Positions 11,236 through 23,164 are shown, counted from the first letter of the stretch. The stretch is 64,000 nucleotides of DNA from Thermothelomyces thermophilus ATCC 42464 (GCF_000226095.1 NC_016477.1:2418001-2482000); one strand, 5' to 3'. Notes: generated by a model from the letters alone, not told the origin. Numbers and translations: made by a program.

Positions 11236-12405
11236 ATGGGCTCCAACGATCTCACCCCTCCGCCCTCCTTCCCCCTTGACTCCCTCCCGGACGCCGACTC
11301 ACCACTCCTGGTCCTCACTCACCCAACCCGCGCCGAGCGCGTGGCCACCATCAAGCACACCTACAGGAACTGGGGCTATGCGTTGACGGAGGCGGACTAC
11401 ATCGCACGTGAGGAGTACCTGACGACGGTACCGCTGGCCCGCAACGGCGGCATCACGCACTGGATCCTGACGGTGGCCTCGCTGCCGCCGGACGGGCGGC
11501 CGATCCTGTCGTCGTGCGAGAGTCTGCGGAAGCGGGCCGTCTGCTCCCGCGACGGCGAGCCGCCAACGGAGGGCGTCGCGCACGGAATCGCGAGCGTCTT
11601 CACCGAACCGGCCTACCGTGGCCGGGGGTACGCCAGCCGCATGATGAGGGAGGTGGGCGAGAAGCTGCGCGGGTGGCAGGCACCGGTGCCGCCGGGGCGC
11701 TCGCTGTTTTCGGTCCTCTACAGCGACATCGGCAAGTCGTTCTACGCCCGCCACGGGTGGCCCGCCTTTGAGAGCTCGCACGTCTCGTTCCGGCCGGTCG
11801 CGGGAGCGGCGGGGGAGACGGAGCAGGTCGCGACGGCGATCGGGTATCACGAGCTGGCAGAGCTGTGCGCGGCAGATGAGAAGCTGCTGAGGGCGGACCT
11901 GACGCGGCGCCGGGACGGCAAGACGCACGTGGCGATCCTGCCGGAGCTGGATGCCATGCTCTGGCATCTGATGCGCGAGGACTTCATGACCAAGAGCATC
12001 TTTGGAAAGACGCCGGCCGTCAGGGGCGCAGTGACCGGGAAGCCGGGACAGAGGATCTGGGCGGTCTGGATGAGGGGATACTATGGCGGGTTGAAGAGGA
12101 AGGAGGGCAATGTTCTCCATGTGTTGAGGGTGGTGGTAGAGGACCCGGATCAGCCAGACGAAGAGCTGGTGGGCGGCTTCCGATCGATTGTGCAGATTGC
12201 GCAGCACGAGGCGGCCGAGTGGCAGACGCAGGATGTCCAGATCTGGAACCCAACTCCCAAGCTCAAAGGCCTCGTTGAGAAGTGTGGCATCGAGTCCGAG
12301 TTTGTGGTCCGCGAGAAGCACAGCATTGCCAGCCTAAGGTGGTATGGCGATGAGCCCGTTTCCGAGGTGGACTGGGTCGCCAACGAGAAGTATGCTTGGT
12401 GCTGA
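11236..12405 (+). CDS. LYC1: LYC1-like lysine N6-acetyltransferase
   Basis: Single exon, 389 residues. The ATG at 11236 is chosen because upstream in-frame codons are only a poly-A-like leader without ATG. Yeast-type Lyc1 acetylates the epsilon-amino group of free lysine, the first step of lysine catabolism in some yeasts. A GNAT core is visible at about residues 112-180, with acetyl-CoA-binding motif A (EPAYRGRGYASRMM) and the following LFSVLYSDIGKSFYARHGW, a strong LYC1 hallmark. The C-terminal half contains a second GNAT-like region (RIWAVWMRGYYGG ... VLRVVVEDP). No signal peptide is seen. The gene stands alone and is followed by a T32 run at 12447. The exact acceptor substrate in this fungus is inferred from family only. 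Confidence 0.82.
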   Translation: MGSNDLTPPPSFPLDSLPDADSPLLVLTHPTRAERVATIKHTYRNWGYALTEADYIAREEYLTTVPLARNGGITHWILTVASLPPDGRPILSSCESLRKRAVCSRDGEPPTEGVAHGIASVFTEPAYRGRGYASRMMREVGEKLRGWQAPVPPGRSLFSVLYSDIGKSFYARHGWPAFESSHVSFRPVAGAAGETEQVATAIGYHELAELCAADEKLLRADLTRRRDGKTHVAILPELDAMLWHLMREDFMTKSIFGKTPAVRGAVTGKPGQRIWAVWMRGYYGGLKRKEGNVLHVLRVVVEDPDQPDEELVGGFRSIVQIAQHEAAEWQTQDVQIWNPTPKLKGLVEKCGIESEFVVREKHSIASLRWYGDEPVSEVDWVANEKYAWC

Positions 12406-12445
12406 GGAACACTGAAGAAATGCGCATAGCATTGAAGCAGGATGT

Positions 12446-12479
<34 letters not shown>

Positions 12480-14082
12480 GTCTGAATATTGTCATCAATT
12501 TTGGTCTAATTATTCACAAAACCAGCAAAGGCACCCATAGCAGTTGTCGTGCTATCATGAGGCGAGAGGCATTGAAAATAAAAAAGGCAGTATTTGTGAC
12601 ACACCTAATAGGATAAACGATGTTTTATAGACATGGTTTAGCCGCTCAAGATTTCTACGTGAGCTTGCCCCTGCATCGCTTGGACATTCGAGATTATAAC
12701 CAACCCTCGGGAAATCAATGTGCCAATGGATCTCACCGAAGATACCTCGCCAAACTAGGTTCTTTTAGGACACGACACCGACCTGTTGTCTCTGACATAT
12801 CTCCCTAGGGGAAACGTAAAACCTCAGGTGAGAAGAGCTACGTGAGATTCAATCCGTTGCTAATTATCGTGCCCTTGGCCTTGTAGCCTTCACGGGTGCG
12901 AATATGGCACGCCTCTCCTTTAGGTTTCACGATCCAGCTTCTAACAATATAGGACCTGAGTGCATCATACATAACCAGTAACTATATCTTCTATACACAC
13001 CAATCAGCCCCTCGCCATATGCCCACCGGTGTGAAGAATCTTCACATGGCGAGACTGATGCTCGGGATGATATATAGGAGAATAAACAGCTACCCGCCAA
13101 TTTGCGAGGGTGCAAGATTTTCTTAGCGATCTAACAAGCGTGGTATTGACTTCCGGTATTGGTATCCACTGTACCCATGAGCCATGAAATTCGTCAGGAG
13201 GTTGACTGCCCAGGAGGCGATTAACACGCGTATGCAGAAGCTAGTCTTTCGTTCACCATCGACTATTGCTAAACGATGTTCAAACGGGGAAAGAAAAATC
13301 AAGTTGGCTAAAGAGGAAGATCACCTCTGTCGAAATAGCGCCGAGGTGTTATCATTGAAGTGCTGCCATACTATTATACTTGGCCGCTTTGCCCTTGTAT
13401 AGTAAGCGAATCCGCTCCTGCCTCACGCAACTGACGTGGTAACTAATGGGCACGTAGCGAAGCAGGTTATTGCCCTTGCACCTTTTTCGCCTTAGGGATA
13501 CGCTACGTACTACTCTGTGCTACCGTTTCTGCCGCAAAGCCAAGGCACAACGGGTGACGGGCTTGTTCGTGCAATCGTGGGATGAGAATCGGATGAAGAT
13601 GTCATTCTAGCGGAAGAGTGTACGATCAAACCGGACCCTGAAATGGATGCCGCGCCAAGAGTGTCAAGGGCTGGCATCATCCCGTCAGGTGCCCCGCAAT
13701 TGCTGGTCCATGGCAAAAAGCCGCGGCATGTGGAACCGGTAAAACCCGTCCACTCGCCTCCCTGTTCATCTTTCCGAACGCCGCAACGCCGAACTCGAGC
13801 CAACCCGCAATCAATAATCCGGACATTGCTCTCCATATCTGTGTCGAGAGCACGGCCGGGAACCGAGGCGTGTGTTGAGAGCTAGATCAGAAGTTCTTTT
13901 CTGCAAGTACTTATAACTCGTATTTCTTGTTGTTTCCCTCTTTTACTGGGGTTGCTTCTCGATTCGGCTCTCTGTTGGCCGCAACATTTGCGCAGGTCTT
14001 GTCCCGCGCCCTACGATGTATCCTTCGCAATAGCGCCAGAAGACGCCTTATTCTGCCGACGCCTCCGATATCAAAAGTTGAA
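12406..14082. other. Intergenic region with T32 tract
   Basis: About 1.7 kb without a supported gene. A run of 32 T lies at 12447-12478. A possible 80-residue frame at 13643-13885 has no recognisable features and I do not call it. The last 150 bp are open in the frame of the AFG1 gene and may be leader or an extended N terminus. Confidence 0.4.
12447..12478. repeat. Poly-T tract (32 nt)
   Basis: Uninterrupted T32 about 40 bp after the LYC1-like stop codon. Similar tracts occur at 1123-1141 (A19), 26098-26123 (A26) and 32605-32645 (T41), all intergenic. Confidence 0.95.
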
Positions 14083-15911
14083 ATGCCCGCGCACATGCGC
14101 CGCCTTCCGCGCGCCCGCTTGATCGGGACATCCCCACGAGCTCTCCGAGACACCCCGAGCTGTATCCCCCAGCACGCGTTAAGCACAACCTGTCCAAGGC
14201 CTGTTGGCTTTGGGCGAAGGGCAGGCGCATCGTCCGCGTCTGGCAGCTGCTTGCGTACTTCATCTCATATCGTGCTTCCTGCCGTCTTCACTGCGGGACA
14301 GAGGAGAAGTGCCTCTTCGGCCGTGGCAGCAGCAGCAATCGAGAACAGTTCGTGGGACCGTGGAGTTCGCAGAAAGCCGGTGGAAAGTGTAATGTAACTG
14401 ACCTCGAGACAGACAACGTAGAGGACATTGGCCCAATCCAAGAGTACGACCGGCGAGTTGCGAGCGGCGTGCTCCGAAATGACGAACACCAGAGGGGTGA
14501 GTAAAACACGCAATGGGTCGGGAAGGCGGGCACCGCAACCGCTGACTCGATGACGCCAGGGATAATTCAGAGCCTACAGCATTTGCACGAGGAGCTGCGG
14601 CACTATCGGGCGCCGGCCGTGGTTCACCCGACAGTGGAATCCGTAAAGCCGAACAAGTCCCTTTTCTCATGGTTCGGCAGCAGCAAGAAGAAGACGCCGA
14701 TCGGCGCGATCCCTGACAACCTCCCGCGGGGACTCTACTTATACGGCGACGTGGGCTGCGGCAAGACGATGTTGATGGATCTCTTCTACGACACCCTTCC
14801 GCAAACCGTCCGCTCCAAGACGCGCATCCACTTCCACAACTTCATGCAGGGCGTGCACCAGCGGCTCCACAAGATGAAGCTCCAGTACGGCACCGACGTA
14901 GACTGCGTGCCCTTCGTGGCGGCCGAGATCGCCGAGCAGGGCAACGTGCTCTGCTTCGACGAGTTCCAGTGCACCGACGTGGCCGACGCCATGATCCTGC
15001 GGCGGCTGCTCGAGTCGCTCATGTCGCACGGCGTCGTGCTCGTCACCACGTCGAACCGCCACCCGGACGAGCTCTACAAGAACGGCATCCAGCGCGAGTC
15101 CTTCATCCCGGCCATCCAGCTCCTCAAGAACCGCCTGCACGTCATCAACCTCAACTCCAACACGGACTACCGCAAGATCCCGCGCCCGCCGTCGGGCGTC
15201 TACCACACGCCGCTCGACGCGCACGCCGCCTCGCACGCCGAGAAGTGGTTCCGCTTCCTCGGCGACCCGGACTCGCCCGACCCGCACCCGGAGACGCAGC
15301 GGGTCTGGGGCCGCGACATTGTGGTGCCCCGCGTGAGCGGCCGCTGCGCCTGGTTCACCTTTGACGAGCTGATTGGCCGCCCGACGAGCGCGGCCGACTA
15401 TCTCGAGCTGATGCGATCGTACGACGCCTTCATCGTGACCGAAGTGCCCGGCATGACCTTCCGGCAGCGCGACCTGGCCCGCCGCTTCATCACCTTTGTC
15501 GACGCCGTGTACGAGTCCCACGCCAAGCTGGTGCTGACCACGGCCGTGCCGCTGCAGGAGCTGTTCGTCTCGCGGGCCGAGATGCGCGAGTCGCTCCTGG
15601 CCAGGCGGAGGGAGAGGGAGAGGCAGGGCGGCGACGGTAAGGCGGACGAAGAGCTGGACGAGGCCGCGGTGGAGGACGCGATGAGCCACATGATGGACGA
15701 CCTCGAGTCCAACGTGGAGCAGCTGGCCAAGTCGAACCTGTTTAGCGGCGACGAGGAGGCGTTTGCGTTTGCGCGTGCCCTGTCGAGGCTGAGCCAGATG
15801 GGGAGCAAGGAGTGGGTCGAGAGGGGTATGGGCCTGGAAAGCAAGGGCGGCAAAGAGGAGCATGACAGCTGGGCCAAGACTAGGAGCCGGCAGATGGAGG
15901 ACAGCATGTGA
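14083..15911 (+). CDS. AFG1: AFG1/LACE1-family mitochondrial AAA-type ATPase
   Basis: Three exons: 14083..~14359, 14413..14496 and 14560..15911, giving about 570 residues. The ATPase is imported into mitochondria, where the yeast protein helps degrade or assemble inner-membrane respiratory subunits. Walker A GDVGCGKT and Walker B LCFDEFQC are clear, followed by sensor-like TTSNRHPDELYKNG and RESFIPAI. The N terminus is Arg/Ser/Ala-rich with almost no acids, fitting a presequence. The first intron is uncertain: acceptor GAGACAG (ends 14412) after a TAACTGAC branch site is good, but the donor could be GTGGAG at 14360 or GTTCGT at 14348, both in phase. The second intron (14497-14559) is standard. 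The frame is open back to an ATG at 13927, so the start could be further upstream. The C terminus carries a charged, coiled-coil-like tail. Confidence 0.88.
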
Positions 15912-16260
15912 GGAACGAGGTTGGTGAGAGAAGAGAGAGGGGAGCAGCGTGATACCCCTTGTTACCCCTGTTTGAACGTGGGTTGGGTATGGGCATAGAC
16001 GACGGCGCCAGCGAAGGAGTATCGATAGTATATAGAGGATAGGGGTCACGGCATAGCCATGATTGCAGCGTCTTGAAATAGAAGATATTGGGACATGGAT
16101 CCGTGAGAGAGTTGAGCGACATCCGTACTTTGCCGACTCCAGCGGCTCAAAAATGATACCCCTCAATGACTAACCCACCCTGCTGAATGCTATTTCGCAT
16201 AGTGTAATATCTGTGACCTCCAGTACTCATAACCCATCATTGAGACCAAGACAAGACTCC

Positions 16261-17713
16261 TTACAGCGCATCCGAGTGGTCCGGCCCTTCTAGGGAGTCA
16301 AAGTCGGTGAATGCCAGTTCGTAGGCGAACGCCAGCGTCATGCGTGCGTGCTGCAACATATGGTCGAACGACAGGTACTTGATCAGGTCTTCAGTAGAGT
16401 GGATGTGGTTGTCCGAGTACTCGAACGCCGACTCGATGACAAAGGCCGAGGGATACCCGGCCTTGGACGCCGAGGCGTGGTCGGAGCATGCGTATCCGCA
16501 CTCGGTCTCGACGTAAGGGATGTCACAGTACTGCGGGGAGAGGGAATGTCAGAAAGAGGTCCATGAGGGAGGAAAAGAAGGCAACAAAATAAAAAAGTAT
16601 GATTAGAGCATAAGTGAGCGAGCGAGCGTACCTCATCAATAATGACCTTGATGAACTGCGTCAGGTCCGGGTCCACGTAGTCGACAATGACGCCCACGCT
16701 TTCGGGCTTGCCGGCGTCCAGGGTGCGGGCGACGAAGCCGGTCATGTCCTGCTGCAGCATGGCCTTGACGTCGCGGCCCTCCTTCTCGTACGCGGAGAAG
16801 ATGGCCTGGCTACCGAGCAGGCCGCCCTCCTCGGCGCTGTACCAGTGGAACTCGAGGGTGTTCTGGTGGTTGCCCTTGACAACGTCCTCGGACTGCAAGA
16901 GGACGCGGAAGGCTTCGAGGATGGTGACGGTGCCGCTGCCGTCGTCGTCGGCACCGGGCGCGGCCAGAATGCTCGGCAGCCAGAGATTGATCGAGTCCTG
17001 GTGCGCGCCGATGACGACGGTGGAGTTGGTCTTGCCGGGAATGGTGGCGATGATGCTGTGCTGGCCCCATGGGTGCTTGAAATGCTCGGCGTGAACGTAG
17101 TCCTCCGCGCCGGCCTCTTTGATGGTCTGGCGCACCTGGCCGAGGAGCCACTCGCTTGATTGCCGGCCGTAGTCGGACTGTCATGCATCGGTTAGCGCGG
17201 GGCAAAGCGGTTAAGCACACGGGGTGTTCTTTACCTTGTAGTAGCGGGTATGGAACGAAGTGAAGGTGGTCAAGTGGTCCTTCATCTCGGTCTTGGACAG
17301 GTTCGCCAAGAGAGGGTTTACCTCGTCTTGTAGTTTGGGAGCCTTGGGGAAGACGCTCCTCTTCTTGAATGTGTCTCGCGCGCGGAGGGTTCCGAGCCCG
17401 GGATGGTCGGTGATATCGAAGAACCGCCTGCCTTGCTGCGTGGGATTGTCAGCATGATGGGCACCGAGAATTGGGAATCGGGAGCGGGCAGACTGGGAAG
17501 GAGACGTACCCGACGCAATTCCCACTTCTCCTCTTCGGTCACCCATCTTGTCTCTCCCGGGGCCAGCTCTATGTGGTACTTCTCGCTGCTTTCGGAGGGC
17601 TGAGGAACGCCGTCGGGATAAAGCAATACGCGATCCGGCTCGCCAGGCTCAACGAAGCGGCCGCTTACTGCCGGCAGCAGCAGCGCAAGAAGAGAGGCGC
17701 CGGATATCTTCAT
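16261..17713 (-). CDS. LAP1: Secreted leucine aminopeptidase 1 (M28 family)
   Basis: Exons 17713..17510, 17435..17235, 17177..16632 and 16530..16261 encode 406 residues; all four junctions keep phase. The product is an extracellular di-zinc exopeptidase that removes hydrophobic N-terminal residues. A signal peptide ([18 protein letters not shown]) is followed by an inhibitory-type propeptide to about residue 95. Metal and catalytic residues are in order: H194 and D196 (GAHQDS), D213 (GADDDG), Glu pair in SAEEGG, Asp in VDYVDPD, and the last His in IHSTED. Two cysteines in CGYACSDH probably form the conserved disulfide. The ATG at 17713 is preferred over one 16 codons upstream because it directly starts the signal peptide. 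No neighbour suggests a cluster. Confidence 0.93.
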
Positions 17714-18032
17714 GGTGGGCCGGCGGTATGTTACTTCGTTGCTGATGGAGCGAACTATCACGGGTGTAGATGGAGGAGGGAGGCGTTTGTTGTTTAGTAG
17801 AAGCTCGCTTGGGACAAGAGGTGAGATCGGACGGAGGCAGGGAAGGCGTGCTCAGATAAGGGTCGGGGTGTGTTGTGGTGCTACTAACAACCCCTGTCCA
17901 AGCTGCAAGGCCAAGTGGAGCACTGCCTGGTGATCAAGCTGGGGTCCGGTGGCCTCGGGCCGCCCTACCAGCGATTGGCCTAACCGAGCCTGGAAACTGA
18001 GCCCCTCGGCCTAGTGTATTCTACAGTTATTA

Positions 18033-18651
18033 GGTGGCCTGACCAAACCCCCTGTACTTGGGCTGACCAAACCCCCTGCTAAGCAAGCTTAAGCGAGCTC
18101 GCTTAAGCTAACCTGACCAATGCTCCAAAAAATAAAGAATTAGTTCTAAATCAATTCTAAATCAGTTTTACTATTAGTTATATAATCTTACCTAGTTATA
18201 TAGTCTTACTAGATTTTAGAGCCCTCTCTTAGAATTAATTCTAATTACTATCTAAACTAGTTTTAAAATAATTCTAATTATCTTTTAAACTAGTTCTAAA
18301 CTAGTTCTAAGCTAATTCTAAAAGGCTTACTATCTCCTCTATATTTAATAAGCTAGGTTAACCTCTTATTATAACCTTATTACTAGCTTATAGTTAACTT
18401 CTTTAAAGATTTTAATTTTAAAGATATTAAAGTCTAATAACTAATCTTTATAATTTAGCTAAATCGTTTTAGAATTTATTACAAAGTGTTTATATTATAT
18501 ATTTAAAAATTGTAGGGAGGGACGAAGTTGACCTGACCAGTCTAAAAATTTAAGCTTGTTAGGTAGTTTTGGTCTAGTCAGGTCAGCTTAAGCGAGCTCG
18601 CTTAGCAGGGGGTTTGGTCAGCCCAAGTACAGGGGGTTTGGTCAGGCCACC
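18033..18651. mobile_element. TA-flanked MITE with long terminal inverted repeats
   Basis: A 619-bp non-coding element flanked by TA on both sides (18031-18032 and 18652-18653), the target duplication of Tc1/mariner-type transposons. The ends are inverted copies: GGTGGCCTGACCAAACCCCC reads inward from both sides. Each terminal repeat holds two direct copies of CTGACCAAACCCCCTG about 10 bp apart, then the palindrome AAGCGAGCTCGCTT. The left repeat carries about 8 extra bases (AAGCTTAA-like) relative to the right. The interior is extremely AT-rich, with many TTCTAA/AGTTCTAA variants, consistent with RIP or drift. No transposase frame is present, so it would need an autonomous relative. It lies 0.6 kb upstream of the PLD-like gene. 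Confidence 0.82.
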
Positions 18652-18653
18652 TA

Positions 18654-19225
18654 TATACACTGTATTCTAGTATGTGCAAATAGGTTATAGTGGCATCCGC
18701 GCGTTTGACGTCATCTTTATCGCTTACACTGAACATCGCTTTCGCAACGACTCCTTGAGGGCTCGCCATGCGACTACCAAGCAGGTGATAGTAAAAGCAG
18801 CTACTATTATCCATATTACCGTAGTTGCTCTAGGTTTTACGGAGCAAGAAAATTATGAGAAGCGGCTTGATTTTCCGAGATCTGAACGGATAATTACTGG
18901 ACACCATATCTGTCGATATAATAGCGCGATTATTCACAGGACCCTGAGCCCCTTCCCTAACCTGTTTCATTCTTGCGAATATTTCTGGGAAGGTGACGAC
19001 AGCCAACCCTCGGACAATATAGCTTGATCCTCGAATAATCAACACCTTGACTTTTATCGTCTCGCCCCCGGGTTACTATGCGTGGCCATGCAGTCACCCA
19101 GTCAGAGTAGTAATGAAATAATTAAATTTTAGTCCGGTCGACTGCAATCACACTATCATTATTATATTGTTTATCAGCGAGCTAATTATAACCTTACACC
19201 CGCCGCACGAACCTGCATATCCAGA
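18654..19225. other. Upstream region of the PLD-like gene
   Basis: No supported gene. A possible frame at 18674-19027 has no domain and starts next to the MITE end. Confidence 0.4.
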
Positions 19226-21563
19226 ATGACGAAACATCAGCAAGCCATTCAACCTCAAATCAGCGAGCAGATCGTTCGTTTGTGTACGTCGAGCGAGAGC
19301 GTCTCATCGCTTCTGGCTCGCGATGCGACACTATCTCCCGGCGACGCCTGGGAGAAGCTTTACGGTCACCGCGCTACTAGGTCGGCTGCAAAGAGCAAGC
19401 AAGAGGTCGGCGATGGGAATGACAAGAGCAGTTGGGAGCTCACTGAGCACGATAGACTGAAGAGGGCGGCCGAATGTGGGAAATGGGGACCAACCAGACC
19501 CAGCGACTTGTTCCTTGCGGTGAGTGCAGCCCCATGAAGCGCTAATTAGACCAGCCCTAAGACACCAACAGCTCACAGGAGCTGCAGATATACCACGATG
19601 CGCTGTCTACCCTTAACGAAGACCCTCGCCGAGCCATGGTCAGCCCTTCCTTGATGGGAAGTTATGGAACAGTGCCTCTTACCATCATCTCTGTGTACGT
19701 CCTTACCAGCATTGCCGCGTCTATGCATAATAGGCAAACATGCTAACCCTGGCGCAAAGCTTGCCGGATATTGTCCGCCATATGTCCAATGTCATTGTTC
19801 AAGCGCAGAAGGAAGTATACCTGGCAACCAACTATTGGCAAAACAGCGTGGCCTCCAGGTACATTACGAATGCAATCAGGGAACTCGATTGCCGAGCCGG
19901 TGCGAGGGGTGCAAAAATCGTTTTCAAGATCCTCTACGATCGGGGAAGCCCCAGACAGCTCTACAAGCCTCACTACATCGTTTGTGAGAGAGAGGCTACC
20001 AGCCAAAATGTCAACTTGCCGCATCCGGATGAGATCCCGAACATCGACATGGAGATTATGAATTTCCACACCCCACTGATGGGGACCTTTCATGCCAAGT
20101 ATATGTTGGTTGATCGAAGGATTGCCCTTCTGCAGAGCAACAATATCCAGGATAACGACAACCTCGAGATGATGGTGCGCTTGGAAGGGCCCATCGTCGA
20201 TTCGCTCTACGACATGGTTTTGATATCCTGGAACAAAAGGTTGAATCCACCATTACCTTGCCAAAGCGGCCCGGCTGAGGCAACTGGTCATGGAGGGTTG
20301 AAGGTATGGCCTGCGGGAGGGGCTGGGGAGCCTGCGACTGGAGCGGGCGCTGGCGAGAGTGCGGTACACTTTGTTGAGGAGGGTGTGAATCTCAATGGTA
20401 CGGCCGGACACCAGAGTAAATCCAGTCCTCAGATGTCGACTCCCGAACGAGATGGGATTGGCGAAGCTGGCCGAACAGTCAGCACTTTTCCCACCCAAAG
20501 CGTGGGACACGAACCATCCGCCCTCCCAGCGCACACCGCCGACGATCCGCACTACGATGACGATATCACAGGGGAGGTAGCCCGTGCCCAATCGTTTTTG
20601 GCTCCCAAACCAAGGAGAACACACATGCAAGCTGTTACCGAGCTGCTCAACCACACCGTCAACCAAGGTCTGCCCGGAGACCCCAACGCACCGGGCTGCG
20701 CCCCGGAGAACTTCATGACACCGTATATTCCGCACCAAACCCACATTCCTTATCCGATGGCTCTCGTCAACCGCGCGCCTTACGGTCCGCCAACCCATTC
20801 ATCCGTCTCCACTCCTCAGAACGCCGCCTGGCTATCCGCTCTGCGCTACGCCAGAGATAGTGTCTACATCATCTCCCCAACCCTCAACGCCTCCCCCCTC
20901 ATTCCGGCCATCATCGAAGCCTGCGAGCGAGGTGTCGATGTGTACTGCTACGTCTGTCTCAGCTACAACGACGCAGTAAGTCCCCTTTGACTCTTTGTCC
21001 AGGTTGCTGCTTGGCCGTTCTATTATTGTTTCCCATCTCCTTTCCCTCACTAATCGAGTTTCCCTTTTCTTCATAACTAGGGCGAGCTCCTCCCCCGCCA
21101 AGGCGGCCACAACGAGAAGGTCGCTGCGGCCCTTCACGCCTCTCCGTCCCTGTCCCCCGCCGGTCGCCGACACCTGCACTACCACTGGTACGTGGCCAAG
21201 GACCGAACGGCGCCTGTGTCGCAGGCCCGCCGGCAGCGCAGCAGCCATGTCAAGCTGCTGATCGCCGACGGCCGCGTCGCCATCCAGGGCAACGGCAACC
21301 AGGACACCCAAAGTTGGTTCCACAGCGAGGAGGTCAACGTGCTGATCGACAGCCCCGCGCTGTGCGCAAGCTGGCTTGACGCGCTGCAGCGGAACCAGAA
21401 CACCGCGCTTTTTGGCGCCGTCAACCGCAAGGACGGCGTCTGGAGGGACGCGGAGGGGCGGCAAGCCGACGGGGCGATAGGACCCGACGCCGGCGGCGTG
21501 TTCGGGTGGGTGAAGGGCGTCAAGGGCGCTGTTGAGAGGCTCAGGGGAACGGGTGGATTTTGA
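19226..21563 (+). CDS. Phospholipase D-like protein with two HKD motifs
   Basis: Exons 19226..19519, 19579..19694, 19760..20975 and 21081..21563 encode 702 residues. Donors are GTGAGT, GTACGT and GTAAGT, and phases agree throughout. PLD-superfamily enzymes cleave or transfer phosphodiester groups through two HxK(x)4D motifs. The first is FHAKYMLVD (His about 248), followed by NNIQDND; the second is SHVKLLIAD (His about 598), followed by GNGNQDTQSW. About 340 residues, mostly a Pro/Gly/Ser-rich linker, separate the halves. No signal peptide, PX or PH domain is visible, so this is the short fungal PLDc_2 type rather than classical Spo14. It may act on phospholipid or nucleic acid; the sequence does not decide. 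The MITE 0.6 kb upstream may influence its promoter. Confidence 0.85.
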
Positions 21564-22387
21564 GAAGGACATTTCAATAATTACTGATGATCAATGCTCT
21601 GCCCGTTTTACTGATTCGTTTCTTAGTTGCTGTTACCTGACCGCTAGGTTTGCGATTGGGTTCTTTTTTTTTTTTTTTTTTTTTTTTCATTGTCAGGTGG
21701 CCTTCTGGACATCTACCAACGCGCGTGTGGTGTTCCCTCCAGTTGTTTAATTGGGAGGGTTCGAGTCGAACTGCAAATGGTTTGTATAGATGTTGAAAAA
21801 GGACATCAAAGAACAAATGCTTCTTGAGATCTGGAATAATACCCATCCAGTTCACGACTTGCTGCGCCTCCTCGTTGCCGCGGGGCCATGCTAAGGGGCC
21901 GGCCTCTGGCCTCTCGACCTTGGGGGCATCTCTCTTCTCTTTATTTAGGCGCCATTCGTCTGGCCGTTAATAGTGGCAAGAGATTGAATCCGTTGGCCGC
22001 CCTGGCCTCGGGCGGCCATCAATTGGCCCACTAAAGTTCAGCGATTGACAAGCTGATTGTGCATTATTATCGCGTCGCTTGAATGATCCGCAGCCTGCGC
22101 CTTGTCGAAAGCTCCTTGCCACAGCGCAGACCATCCTCTCTCGCAAGCTGATGCCAAACCACCCTCCCTTTTTCCCCGTGGCCACTGAACTAGAATATAA
22201 TTATCCTCTCCCTGAGGAGCCCACGGAGCAGAGTCGAGATGTCAACCCAGCGGAGACCTCTCTGGCTCTTTCCCACTGTCACTGTCACCGGATTGCCAAA
22301 CAACAAGACACGGAAAGTTTGTTGTGAAGCCTCCTCTTAAGCCCAACGGGACACACACACACACAACGAACGTGGAGAGCCACCGCC
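21564..22387. other. Intergenic region with poly-T tract
   Basis: No supported gene. A T-run of about 25 lies at 21663-21687. The segment just before 22388 contains an ACACACAC tract in the leader of the next gene. Confidence 0.4.
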
Positions 22388-23164
22388 ATGTCCTTTCCTG
22401 ACGAGCCCGCCAAGCACTCCGCCTGGGAAGGTCGCGACACCAGCTATTACGCAGCCCCGGCGGCGCCGTGTGTCGGGCGCGGCAGTGACGAGCGCCCCCT
22501 TGTGCCCACGTCACCCGCTGCTCCCGTATTAGCCTCGGACTACGCCTACGTCCCAGCTGTTCGAAGTACCAAACGGCTTCCCCCACGCCCGGCCCAGGAC
22601 TGTTTCAAAGAGAGCGAAGACGACGGCGGCGGCCGCACGGAGGCGACGCCCCTTTCCTGCACTCCCGCCCCTCACTCGGAGCGCGGCAATCGGCGGCCAC
22701 CCCCGGACCGCTACCGCTATTATTACCACACTTTCCCCGATCCCGCCGCCGCCAACAACAGCTGCAAGGACAGCACGGAGGGCGCCGCGCCTGGCCAGGG
22801 ACCATGCTACTTTGAGACGCTTCTCGACCTGTCCGACTATTATCTGGACTCGGACTCCTACCCGGAACCGACCAAGCACGAGCGAGAGCTCGAAACCCTT
22901 GCTACTGAGTCGGGGCTGGCGGACAGGAAGCGGAGGCGCGGCTGGTGGTGGAGAGTGCACCAGGCGGGTGTCGTGGTCTCGTGGGTGTTGCTGGTGGTGG
23001 TTTGGATGTCGGTTGCTATTGCGGTAAGCTGGCGAGTGAAGGGCGGCAGCGAGCTCGTCTCCGGTGGTTGGGACGGGAATAACAGGGATGGGGTTGGAGA
23101 GTGGGCTCCGTGCACGGCCGCGCGGCCACGGTTCTGCCGCCTAGTCGTCGGCGCGGAAACGTAA
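22388..23164 (+). CDS. Hypothetical single-span membrane protein
   Basis: Single exon, 258 residues, not recognised. The first ~185 residues are Pro/Ser/Asp-rich and look disordered. A basic aromatic patch (RKRRRGWWWRVH) precedes one hydrophobic helix, VVVSWVLLVVVWMSVAIAV, at about residues 197-216. About 40 residues follow the helix. The positive-inside rule suggests a cytosolic N terminus and a short lumenal or external C terminus. There is no signal peptide. Codon use is GC-rich like its neighbours, and the frame is long and clean, which supports a real gene, but I see no family landmark. Confidence 0.55.
   Translation: MSFPDEPAKHSAWEGRDTSYYAAPAAPCVGRGSDERPLVPTSPAAPVLASDYAYVPAVRSTKRLPPRPAQDCFKESEDDGGGRTEATPLSCTPAPHSERGNRRPPPDRYRYYYHTFPDPAAANNSCKDSTEGAAPGQGPCYFETLLDLSDYYLDSDSYPEPTKHERELETLATESGLADRKRRRGWWWRVHQAGVVVSWVLLVVVWMSVAIAVSWRVKGGSELVSGGWDGNNRDGVGEWAPCTAARPRFCRLVVGAET

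Noticed and set aside
14739-16166. 475-residue minus-strand frame
   Set aside because: Complement of the AFG1 gene; composition is Leu/Val/His/Arg-rich as typical of antisense frames.
21750-21775. GGTTCGAGTC motif resembling a tRNA T-loop
   Set aside because: No matching acceptor, D-arm or anticodon arm could be folded around it. I found no convincing tRNA gene anywhere in the window.
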